Assembly (NCBI GenBank): GCA_050012855.1 | Contig: JBEKGJ010000002.1 | Span: 124,001 to 188,000, forward strand | Length of the DNA stretch: 64,000 nucleotides | Source of the DNA: JAJXZJ01 sp050012855 | GTDB lineage: Bacteria > Verrucomicrobiota > Verrucomicrobiia > Limisphaerales > J093 | Direction: 5' to 3' | Shown here: positions 36,504 to 44,149 of the stretch, in pieces | Numbering within the stretch: position 1 is the first letter of the stretch | Layout of the letters: every line of letters starts with the position of its first letter | Notes under the pieces: model-generated | Told to the model about the DNA's origin: nothing | What the model saw: the letters and a program-made list of their open reading frames with translations, nothing else | Database searches by the model: none | Translations under genes and position numbers: made by a program

Positions 36504-38462
36504 ATGACGCTCAAGCTTCAACGTTCCGCCGGCCGTGCCCTCCTGCTCCTTTGCGCCACCGCCGCGCTGGCCTTCCCTCCCGCGCTCGCCCAAGCGGCCG
36601 AATCGGAACCCGACCTGATCAAAGTGCTCCAGTCGGGCGCCCCGGCCGGCGAAAAGGGGGTCGCCTGCAAGAAGCTCGCCGTGTTTGGCTCCAAGGCGGC
36701 GGTGCCGGCGCTGGCCCCGCTGCTCGAGGACAAAGACCTTGCCTCGTGGGCTCGCATTGCCCTCGAAGCGATCCCCGATCCCGCCGCCGGCGACGCCCTG
36801 CGGGCCGCGCTCGACAAGGTTTCCGGCCGGTTGCTGGTCGGCGTGCTCAACTCGATCGGCGTCCGCCGCGACGCCGGCGCCGTGGACAGTGTGATCCCGC
36901 GGCTCAAGGACACCGATGCGGAGGTGGTCACGGCGGCGGCGGTGGCCCTCGGGCGCATCGGCGGCGACCCGGCGGCGGCGGCGCTGAAGTCCGCGCTGGC
37001 CAGTGCGCCGGCCGGTGCCAAAGCAGGCGTGGCCCAAGGCTGCATCCTCTGCGCGGATCGGTTTCTCGCCGCTGGCCAGGCGCCCGCCGCGATGGCGCTG
37101 TTCGACCTCGTCCGGCAGACCAACGTCCTCAAGCAGCGCCAGATCGAGGCGACGCGCGGCGCGATCCTCGCGCGGGAATCGTCCGGCCTTCCGCTGTTGC
37201 TCGAACAATTGCGGTCGCCGGACAAGGCGTGGTTCCGCCTGGGCCTGCGCGTCGCCCGGGAACTGCCCGGACGCGACGTCACCGACGCGCTCACCGCCGA
37301 GCTCGACCGTCTGCCCGCCGAGCGCCGGCCGCTGCTGCTGCTGGCGGTGGCGGACCGCACCGATGATGGCGTCATGGCGGCGCTGCACAAGGCGATCGAG
37401 AGCGACGTCAAGCCGCTGCAACTCGCCGCACTTGGCGTGTTGCAACATGCGGGCCATGCCGCCTGTGTGCCGGCGTTGCTGCACGCGGCGACCGACGCGG
37501 ACGCCGACATCGCCAAAGCTGCCAAACTCGCGCTGGAAAAAATCGAGGACCCCGCCGTGGATGCGGCCTTGCTCGCCCGGCTGAAGGAGGCGAGCGGCCA
37601 GGAACGCCGGGTGCTCATCGAAGTGGCGGGCGAACGCCGCACCGCCGGGGCGTTGTCCGCGATCGTGCCCTGCTTGGCCGATCCAGATGCCGCCGTGCGC
37701 GCCACGGCCGTGGCGGCCCTGGGATCACTGGGCGAAGCCCCACAGGCCGCCGATCTGGCCGGCGTGCTGACCAAGGCCGCGACACCGGCCGAGCGCGAGG
37801 AAGTCACCAAAGCGTTGGTCGCGCTGAGCAGCCGGGTCGGCGCCGCCACCGTGCCGTATCTGATGCCATTGGCGAAAAGTGGCGAGCCGGCGTTGCGAAT
37901 TGCCGCGCTCCAGGCGTTCGCCGCCGCCGGCGGACCGGCCGCGCTGACTGCCGTGGCCGCCGCCGTCAACGACGCGGATGAAGGCGTTCAGGACGAGGCG
38001 GTGCGGACGCTGTCCACGTGGCCGAACAGTTGGCCCGACGACTCCGCCGTGGCCAGTCCGTTGCTGGCGCTGGCGAAGTCCGGCAAGAAGGCCTCGCACC
38101 AGGTGCTCGGGGTGCGCGGCTACCTGCAGTTCGTCCAGGTTGACAAACAACTCAAGGACGACGAACGGGTGGCCCGCATCAATGAACTGCTGCCTTCGAT
38201 CCAGCGTCCGGAGGAGAAGCGCGCGGCAATCGCCACGCTCGGCGGCATCCCGTCAGCGGCGGCACTCGACGCCCTGTTGGGCCTGGGCGCGGACCCGGCG
38301 CTCGCGGGCGACGCCTATTCCGCGGTCGTGCAACTCGCCAGCACGGACCTGCGCAACTCGGCGAAGGAAGCCTGCCGGAAGGCACTCGAAACCGTGCTGG
38401 CCAAGTCCGGCGACGAGGCCACGAAGAAGAAGGCCGAGAAAACCCTGAGCAAGATCAAGTAG
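36504..38462 (+). CDS. Secreted HEAT-repeat protein
   Basis: A 652-residue protein with a Sec signal peptide (ALLLLCATAALAFPPALAQA, cut near residue 32) and then HEAT/PBS-lyase-type repeats over almost the whole length, for example LAPLLEDKDLASWARIALE, VIPRLKDTDAEVVTAAAVAL, PCLADPDAAVRATAVAALG. It ends in a Lys-rich tail (ATKKKAEKTLSKIK). It is most likely a periplasmic scaffold. It is in line with the Tat-exported oxidoreductase and convergent with the propeller gene. Confidence 0.82.
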   Translation: MTLKLQRSAGRALLLLCATAALAFPPALAQAAESEPDLIKVLQSGAPAGEKGVACKKLAVFGSKAAVPALAPLLEDKDLASWARIALEAIPDPAAGDALRAALDKVSGRLLVGVLNSIGVRRDAGAVDSVIPRLKDTDAEVVTAAAVALGRIGGDPAAAALKSALASAPAGAKAGVAQGCILCADRFLAAGQAPAAMALFDLVRQTNVLKQRQIEATRGAILARESSGLPLLLEQLRSPDKAWFRLGLRVARELPGRDVTDALTAELDRLPAERRPLLLLAVADRTDDGVMAALHKAIESDVKPLQLAALGVLQHAGHAACVPALLHAATDADADIAKAAKLALEKIEDPAVDAALLARLKEASGQERRVLIEVAGERRTAGALSAIVPCLADPDAAVRATAVAALGSLGEAPQAADLAGVLTKAATPAEREEVTKALVALSSRVGAATVPYLMPLAKSGEPALRIAALQAFAAAGGPAALTAVAAAVNDADEGVQDEAVRTLSTWPNSWPDDSAVASPLLALAKSGKKASHQVLGVRGYLQFVQVDKQLKDDERVARINELLPSIQRPEEKRAAIATLGGIPSAAALDALLGLGADPALAGDAYSAVVQLASTDLRNSAKEACRKALETVLAKSGDEATKKKAEKTLSKIK

Positions 38463-38469
38463 CCTCCTG

Positions 38470-39717
38470 CTACGGGGCTTTGACGTCGAGGCAGACCAGG
38501 TCGCTCGCGTTGCGGCAATACAACCGACCGTTGGCGAGCACCGGCGGCGCCCACGTGTCTTTTCCGTCGAACACCTTGTAGCTCGCCAGTTCCTTGTAAC
38601 CGGCCGGTGACGCCTCCGCGACCGCCACCGTGCCGGTCTGGCTGTAAATGATCAGCTTGCCGTCGGCCAGCATCAGGTTGCCCTTGCCGAACTTACCCTC
38701 GGCCCATTTCTGCTCGCCGGTTTCGAGCGCGAGGCATTTCAGCTCGCTCTCATCGAAGCCGTACAGGTTGCCCTGCCAAAGGACGCACGTGGCCACGTGG
38801 TTCCGCATCTGCTTGTTCTGCCAAACCGCCTTGGCCGGCCCGCCGCTGAACTGGATCAGCGCGCAACCCTTGCCGTAACCGGACGAAACAAACACGCGGT
38901 CCTTCACCACAATCGGCGTGGTCACGTTCACGTCGTAGCTCGTCTTCCAGGGGAAACGCCACAGTTCGCTGCCGTCCTTGGCCGCGCGACCAACCAGGCC
39001 GGCGGCGCTGAGTTCTGCCAGGCAGCGCTGGCCACCGGAATCGAAGGGCACGATCGAGGAATAAGCCACGGACTCAGGGCTGGTCTTCCAGACTTCATGC
39101 CCGTCGAGCTTGTCAAACGCCACCACCGACGCGGCCCCGCCGACCTCGGTGATCACAACGCTGCCCTCGACCAGCGGCGAGCCGCCGAACCCCCACGTCG
39201 GCGGTTTCGCGCCGTAATCCTTCGCAAATTCCTTCGACCAAATCACCTTGCCGGTGGCCGCCTCGAGGCAGAAAAAGTGGCCGTTGCGGCTGAGGCTGCA
39301 CACGCGGCCGTCGTCCACCGTGGGTGTGACGCGCGGACCCTGATAGCCGTTCGGGTCCTTGGCGGAGCACGGATAGGAGTGGCGCCAAAGTTCCTTGCCG
39401 GTCGCCGCGTCGAAGGCGAAGACCGAGTCGGTCTCATCCTTGTTGCCCATGGTGAACAACCGTCCCTGGCTGACGGACACCGAGGCGTAACCGACCCCGA
39501 CGGCGGCCTGCCAGAGGCGCTTGGGCCCGTCGGCAGGCCACTGGCTCAGCCAGCCGGTTTCCGTCGAAATGCCGTCAAAGTTGGTGCCGCGCCAGCGGGG
39601 CCAGTCGCCGGCCCGGAGCGCGGAAGGCGCCGCGGCGGCGAGCAGGGCCAGCAGCCAGGGCAGCGCCCGGATGGCATTCGGATTAAGCCGTGAAATAATC
39701 ATCAATCGGATCAACAT
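38470..39717 (-). CDS. PQQ-binding-like beta-propeller protein
   Basis: A 415-residue secreted protein. The signal peptide ends near ALRAGDWPRWRGTNFDG, the start of a very common planctomycete/verrucomicrobial propeller family. Several propeller blades follow (DSVFAFDAATGKELWRHSYP, GHFFCLEAATGKVIWSKEF, DGSELWRFPWKT, ECLALETGEQ-like). It resembles BamB in fold only; no PQQ ligand residues are evident. The start may be ATG 39717 or 39702. It ends 7 bp from the HEAT gene stop. Confidence 0.85.
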   Translation of the reverse strand: MLIRLMIISRLNPNAIRALPWLLALLAAAAPSALRAGDWPRWRGTNFDGISTETGWLSQWPADGPKRLWQAAVGVGYASVSVSQGRLFTMGNKDETDSVFAFDAATGKELWRHSYPCSAKDPNGYQGPRVTPTVDDGRVCSLSRNGHFFCLEAATGKVIWSKEFAKDYGAKPPTWGFGGSPLVEGSVVITEVGGAASVVAFDKLDGHEVWKTSPESVAYSSIVPFDSGGQRCLAELSAAGLVGRAAKDGSELWRFPWKTSYDVNVTTPIVVKDRVFVSSGYGKGCALIQFSGGPAKAVWQNKQMRNHVATCVLWQGNLYGFDESELKCLALETGEQKWAEGKFGKGNLMLADGKLIIYSQTGTVAVAEASPAGYKELASYKVFDGKDTWAPPVLANGRLYCRNASDLVCLDVKAP

Positions 39718-40049
39718 CCTTTCTTCTTAACCGGCCGTCGGCGTGGTGTCAATCCGCAGGTCCCGTGAGCAGTGTCCGAGTTTGCCGTGCCTGGTGGGGC
39801 GAGCGCCTGTCTGCGCCTGTCTGCGTCCGCACAGGCAGATCCCCGCGAGCCGTTCCTGCCGTAGGGTTTGCCCGGCTCGCGAGGACTGGCGCAAGGGCGG
39901 TTTGCGTGCGTGGGCCACGCGCACGGGCGTCCTCGCAAGCCTCGGGGAGTCCCGACCACGGGCCGTCGGGGCGGGCTAAGGAGGGAAAGCTAATTACAAG
40001 GTCGGCCCCGTTCCACTTCGGCCTGCCGGCCGGCAGGCAGGCCGGGCTC
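39718..40049. other. Intergenic region with a palindrome next to the cassette cluster
   Basis: No gene is supported. GCCTGCCGGCCGGCAGGC (40021-40038) is a perfect 18-bp palindrome that ends 12 bp before the first attC site. A weaker inverted repeat built on CCTGTCTGCG lies near 39815-39838. Confidence 0.45.
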
Positions 40050-40113
40050 GTTCAACCACGCATTGCCTTGAGGCTCGCCGACTCGCTCAATGCAATGCCT
40101 TGGTGTGTTAGGC
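40050..40113 (-). other. attC-like recombination site 1
   Basis: On the minus strand it runs from GCCTAAC (R'') to GTTGAAC (R'), both fitting RYYYAAC/GTTRRRY. The arms pair imperfectly (ACCAAGGCATTGC with GGCAATGCGTGGT), leaving unpaired bases as in folded attC sites. A nearly identical site lies at 59766-59829. Confidence 0.7.
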
Positions 40114-40476
40114 GGATGTCTTTGCGTCATAAATCCGACTCCACCAACCAACAGCTTCTCCGCCGTATTTGAGAAGGACAATCTTATCGCCGGCACTCGT
40201 CTGAACAAGAACCGCAGTGTATAAATCTGGCAAACTACCCTGAATGTGAACTTGGCGAATCTTCAAAATCTTGTAACTGCCAAACTGTCTCTCAAGAACT
40301 TTGGAAACCACATCTTCGGTCAAAGCAGTGGCAGGCAACTTGATGATAGGGAACAAACCATTCTCCCAAAGACCATGAGATGGTCAAAGACTGGCAACGA
40401 GTCGGTCAATCGGATCAGGTGTGGTGGCGCAACCGACCAGCAGTGCTGCAATGATGGTGAAAAGTGTCGAGCGCAT
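40108..40476 (-). pseudogene. Cassette-encoded lipoprotein gene interrupted by an in-frame TGA
   Basis: ATG at 40476 starts a lipoprotein signal (MRSTLFTIIAALLVGCATTP, lipobox LVGC). After LVASL there is a TGA (40384-40386), and the same frame then continues for 91 codons (GLFPIIKLPATALTEDVVSK, then VQTSAGDKIVLLKYGGEAVG) to the TAA at 40108. This looks like one 122-codon gene with a single nonsense mutation. TTG 40356 could start the downstream part alone, but without export. The function is unknown. The gene fits exactly between two attC sites. Confidence 0.65.
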
Positions 40477-40481
40477 AATCC

Positions 40482-40569
40482 GCCTAACGACTGAGTGGTG
40501 GCGGGCCCGTGAGCGTTCGATCTGGAACTGAGCCGCCATCCCGCCATCCACTCCAGCGTGTGGTTCGGC
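40482..40569 (-). other. attC-like recombination site 2
   Basis: On the minus strand it runs from GCCGAAC to GTTAGGC. The R' box fits the consensus; R'' deviates at one base. The arms GAGTGGATGGCGGG and CCCGCCACCACTC pair with one extrahelical base. The lipoprotein ATG follows 11 nt after the predicted crossover. Confidence 0.65.
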
Positions 40570-40682
40570 CAATTGTTATTCATTTGAATTCCTCTCCTGA
40601 GTGTAACAACTCTAGCCGATTCGGTTATCGGCGTTTGGCTCCGCATCATCGGTGCGACTCAGTGGTCTCATGGGCTTTTCCT

Positions 40683-41507
40683 TTACCAGGTCTCCTGATG
40701 GAGCAGGTGGTCATTGTTCCACCGGACGGCGCTGATCCGAGCGCTGAACAGCAGGCTGGGCCGCATTGACTCGACATGGCCGTCGCAGCACGCGAAGTTA
40801 TAATTAACCCCGTGGCGCGGCGGGTAGGCCCTCGGGTCCATGGCGATCCCGCTCGGAGAATCCGGGGGCACCTGAAATAAATGCATGCCGTTCCCCAAGT
40901 CCGGGCCGCCGAAGAGCCCGATCTCGGAGTCGCCAAGTGCAATCATTTCGCTGGGGGCGAGCACCATTGAATCGAAGATCGCGGGAGGCAGGGCAAGTGT
41001 GGAAGACGGCATGGTGAGAAACGCTGGTCCGAGGCCAAGAAGGCCCTGCTGACCAGGGCCAGGCCCCGTGCCATATCCGTTGTAGCCATAGCTTCCGACG
41101 TAGAAGATTTCCCCCGCAGCCAGAGGGACCGTGTTGGAGATGAGGCCTCTGAATCCAGGGCAATGATAGGCCCGGTTGGTCCAGTTCAGTGGGTAATACT
41201 GGGCAATCGCGTCGATCCAGTAGAACAAGCTGCTACTGGTCGCGACGCAGTCGTAGGGATACCTGTTGCCGTTGTCGTCCAGGTATAGGCGGAGCGCGAT
41301 CTCCATCTGTCGGAGGTGGTTCTTGCAAGCGGTGGACTTGCCCTGGGTCTTCGCCCGACTCAATGCTGGAAGGAGCATTGCCGCCAGAAGCGCGATAATG
41401 GCGATGACGACGAGCAACTCGATCAACGTAAACGCAACCCTTCTCGCGTCATGCAGCCCGGATGCGCTTCGAGCGCACCCCAAGGACTTTTCGCTGATGC
41501 CCGTCAT
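40683..41507 (-). CDS. Type II secretion-like pseudopilin with H-X9-DG ending
   Basis: About 274 residues from ATG 41507 (TTG 41513 possible). The prepilin peptidase site and hydrophobic helix are RRVAFTLIELLVVIAIIALL (residues ~22-41); RHGVNYNFACCDGHVE near the C-terminus is the H-X9-DG motif of the large planctomycete/verrucomicrobial pseudopilin family. The protein should be inserted in the inner membrane and cleaved by a PilD-type peptidase. No secretion genes are adjacent. It sits between attC2 and the integrase remnant, so it could be the first cassette of the old integron, or a later insertion. Confidence 0.85.
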   Translation of the reverse strand: MTGISEKSLGCARSASGLHDARRVAFTLIELLVVIAIIALLAAMLLPALSRAKTQGKSTACKNHLRQMEIALRLYLDDNGNRYPYDCVATSSSLFYWIDAIAQYYPLNWTNRAYHCPGFRGLISNTVPLAAGEIFYVGSYGYNGYGTGPGPGQQGLLGLGPAFLTMPSSTLALPPAIFDSMVLAPSEMIALGDSEIGLFGGPDLGNGMHLFQVPPDSPSGIAMDPRAYPPRHGVNYNFACCDGHVESMRPSLLFSARISAVRWNNDHLLHQETW

Positions 41508-41603
41508 ACCCAACAGCGGCTTATTTCATTAGCTGACGGCGAGCACCTTCTTGACCGGCGGCAATATCAGGTTCATCATGGGGCAAATAGTCCTTGGAAC
41601 CGG

Positions 41604-41915
41604 ATGGACAGTCAAGCCAGAACGCCGAAGCTTTTGCATCGGGTGCGCCAGGTGATGCGCTTGCACCATGACTCGCTGCACACCGAACGGGCCTATGTGG
41701 ACTGGATCAAGCGCTATGTCCATTTCCATCGGATGCAACGGCGAGAAGACCTGGGCGGCGGGGAGGCCAAGATCGAGGCGTTTCTGACCGATCTGGCGGT
41801 GAACGGGCAGGTGGCCCCGGCGACCAAGAACCAGGCGCTCAATGCCCTCGTCCATCGGCGGTTGATTTGGTCTGGGAGCATGCACGCCCCGTCCCTGCCG
41901 CCCAGCGGTCGGTAG
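41604..41915 (+). pseudogene. Integron integrase (IntI) N-terminal remnant
   Basis: From ATG 41604, residues 1-~83 match the N-terminal DNA-binding domain of integron integrases: LLHRVRQVMRLHHDSLHTER, AYVDWIKRYVHFH, IEAFLTDLAVNGQVAPAT and KNQALNALV. Homology stops near 41852, where the next expected segment would be FLYRxVL; the frame then reads unrelated sequence to a stop at 41915. The catalytic domain (R...HxxR...Y) is absent, so the protein cannot recombine. The orientation is divergent from the cassette genes, as in classic integrons. Confidence 0.8.
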
Positions 41916-42215
41916 GCCACCCATGCGAAGTGCGAGTGACGAATTGCGAAGGGCGGGTCACAGGCTGCGGTGCTCCGCGGCTCTGACTGCGCGTTGCACG
42001 TCCGCTACGAAACGTGAGATTAAGATGGGGCGCCGCCGCGGCAGCCCCCTGCCACACACTGCCCGCCCGGCGGTCGGCGGGCTGCCCAAGACAATGTATC
42101 TTCGTGTGTTTAGCGTGTTTGGCGGGCAAGACCGTTCAGCCGGCGGGTTGGGAGACCGCCGCACTATCGCCGTTCTCATTCAGATGGCGGCGCTGCCGAG
42201 GCGCCGTTACGGTGG
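41853..42215. other. Unassigned stretch after the integrase remnant
   Basis: No coding region is supported. CGCCCAGCGGTCGG plus GGCCACCC at 41899-41930 resembles the sequence at 24343-24374, and a third related copy lies near 42064. These repeats may mark the break that removed the rest of the integrase. Confidence 0.45.
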
Positions 42216-43688
42216 CTACGCCGCCGCCGGTCGGCTGCGTCCGGCGCGGTAGCCGTAGAGCCCGTAGAAGGCGATGTAGGCAAAGGCAAACACCGGCACA
42301 ATGAACGACGCCTGAATGCCGAGCCAGTCGGCCACGGCACCCTGGACCGGCGGCAGGATGGCGCCGCCCAGGATCGCCAGCACCAGCAGGGATGAGGCCT
42401 GGCTCTTGAGCGGGCCCAGCCCCTCGATGGCGAGCGCAAAAATGTTCGACCACATGACCGAGCAGAACAGCCCAATGCCGAGGATGGCCCATTTCGCCGC
42501 GGTTCCCGTGGTCAACATGCCGGTCGCGAGCAGCACGATGATGACGCCGCTGAACAGGGCGAGCATCCGGTGCGGACTGGCTTCGCCGAGGAAAAAGGCG
42601 ACGAGGAGGAGCAGCAGGAGCAGGCCGTAATGGAGGGCATTGGCGGGACTGCATAGCGCGGCCGCCTGCTGCCAGTCCTGGTGCAGCCACCGGCCAATCG
42701 CCGGCAGCAACAGGATGACCACCCACGCGGCGGCGGGGACCAGCACCACCAACAGGCGTTTCACGGATTTGCGGAGGTCGCTCAACGCGAACGCGCCCAT
42801 GAAACGGCCGATCATCAGCCCGCCCCAGTAGAACGCCAGGTAGCTGCTGGCGGTTTCCTTGGGCACGCTGCCCAGCCGCTCGGTGCCAAGAAAGTTCACG
42901 ATGGCGCTGCCCACCGTGACCTCGCCGCCGACGTACATGAAGATGGCGAGCATCCCCAGGACCGTATGCGGGTGTTTCAACGCGCCGGCGCCGCGGCCAA
43001 TTTGATCCGGATTCGTGAAGGCCGGGACATGGGCGAACCGGAAGAACACCGCCAGCAGCAGAAACGCGACGGCGAAGCCCACGTAGGGAATCTTCACCGA
43101 GTCGGCGCCGTGGGCATCTTTGCTCGTGAAATAGGTGAAGACCAGGAAGCCGCCGATGATGGGGCCAATCGTCGTGCCAAACGAATTGAAGGCTTGCGAG
43201 AGGTTGAGCCGGCTGGAAGCCGTGCGTTCCGGTCCGAGGATCGTCACGTAAGGATTGGCCGCAATCTGCAGCATCGCCAGGCCGAGGCCGACGACGAACA
43301 GGGCCAGCAGGAAGAATGGGTAGGAGATCAGCACGGCGGCGGGATAAAACAGCGCACAACCGGCGGCCGCGGTGCCCAGGCCGATGATGACGCCGTTCTT
43401 GTAGCCGATCCGGTTGATCGGGTCACCCGACCGCATGGAGATCACGTAATAGACCAGGCCGCCGGTGGCATAGGCGCCGAAAAAGGCGAATTGCACCAGC
43501 ATGGCCTGAAAATAGCTCAGCGTGAACGCCTCCTTGAACCGGGGAATCAGGATGTCGTTCCACACGGTGATGAATCCCCACATGAAGAAGAGGACGGTCA
43601 TGATCGCGAACGGGCCGCGATACGTCTGCCCGTTGGCCGGTGTGGCGGTGGATGCCTGGGTTGCTGCCGGAACGCCGATGCTTGCCAT
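42216..43688 (-). CDS. FucP-type sugar MFS transporter
   Basis: A 490-residue transporter with 12 predicted helices. PFAIMTVLFFMWGFITVWND in helix 1 and FVVGLGLAMLQIAANPYV are hallmarks of the FucP/GluP (fucose, glucose/galactose:H+ symporter) family, and RLNLSQAFNSFGTTIGPIIG is the conserved helix-5 region. ATG 43688 follows a weak AAAGG site; the longer frame lacks family support. It probably takes up a hexose or deoxyhexose by proton symport. Both neighbours are on other transcripts. Confidence 0.9.
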   Translation of the reverse strand: MASIGVPAATQASTATPANGQTYRGPFAIMTVLFFMWGFITVWNDILIPRFKEAFTLSYFQAMLVQFAFFGAYATGGLVYYVISMRSGDPINRIGYKNGVIIGLGTAAAGCALFYPAAVLISYPFFLLALFVVGLGLAMLQIAANPYVTILGPERTASSRLNLSQAFNSFGTTIGPIIGGFLVFTYFTSKDAHGADSVKIPYVGFAVAFLLLAVFFRFAHVPAFTNPDQIGRGAGALKHPHTVLGMLAIFMYVGGEVTVGSAIVNFLGTERLGSVPKETASSYLAFYWGGLMIGRFMGAFALSDLRKSVKRLLVVLVPAAAWVVILLLPAIGRWLHQDWQQAAALCSPANALHYGLLLLLLLVAFFLGEASPHRMLALFSGVIIVLLATGMLTTGTAAKWAILGIGLFCSVMWSNIFALAIEGLGPLKSQASSLLVLAILGGAILPPVQGAVADWLGIQASFIVPVFAFAYIAFYGLYGYRAGRSRPAAA

Positions 43689-44149
43689 GTTGCCTTTTCT
43701 TTGCCAACGCGGGACGCCAAGGGCGGCGAACCGTCCTTGAGACGAACTCAGCCGCCGATGTCCGCGAGGTTGGCTGCCACGATGCGCAATCCCCGGGCCG
43801 GCGGCGAGCAAAACTTGCCGCTCAGCGCGGATGAACTTGGGAAACCACCGCGGCAGACGCATCCGGTCTGCCTTGTCCCCGCTTGGGCCTCGTCAGCGCC
43901 ACGACCACGGCGGCCACCATCCGAACCCGCGCGGCGTGCGATTGCCTCATGGGTAGATTAAGCAAAAGATGTCGGGCACAGCGGGAACAGCAAGCGCGAC
44001 CTGCTCGCCCGGCCGGCCCGTCCCACGTCAACCCCGCCGGGATGGTCCGCCGGCGCGCGTGACCGCCGATCTTCCGGGCTTGTTTCCCACCGGCACCCAG
44101 TGGTAAACCATGACCCGACGCGCTGGCCGGCGAGCGCCGCGGAACGCGA
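43689..44149. other. Divergent intergenic region
   Basis: The 461 bp between the MFS and acyl-CoA synthetase genes should carry both promoters. I see no gene, terminator or clear repeat. Confidence 0.4.

Larger units (their letters stand above)
40050..41852 (-). mobile_element. Degenerate integron: cassettes with attC sites and an integrase remnant
   Basis: Reading on the minus strand, the integrase remnant (on the plus strand, 41604) is divergent from the following genes, as in known integrons. Then come the pseudopilin gene, attC2 (40482-40569), a short lipoprotein gene, and attC1 (40050-40113). The lipoprotein ATG lies 11 nt inside the predicted cassette boundary and its stop lies inside the attC R'' box, exactly as in integron gene cassettes. 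Whether the pseudopilin gene is a cassette is uncertain. Confidence 0.65.

Noticed and set aside
41507..41604. attI site and integrase promoter between the pseudopilin gene and the integrase remnant
   Set aside because: GTTGGGT near 41511 on the minus strand fits the core motif, but one 7-bp match without further sites is not enough to annotate.
42681..43961. 426-codon plus-strand frame opposite the MFS transporter
   Set aside because: Charged, low-complexity product typical of antisense to a membrane protein gene.
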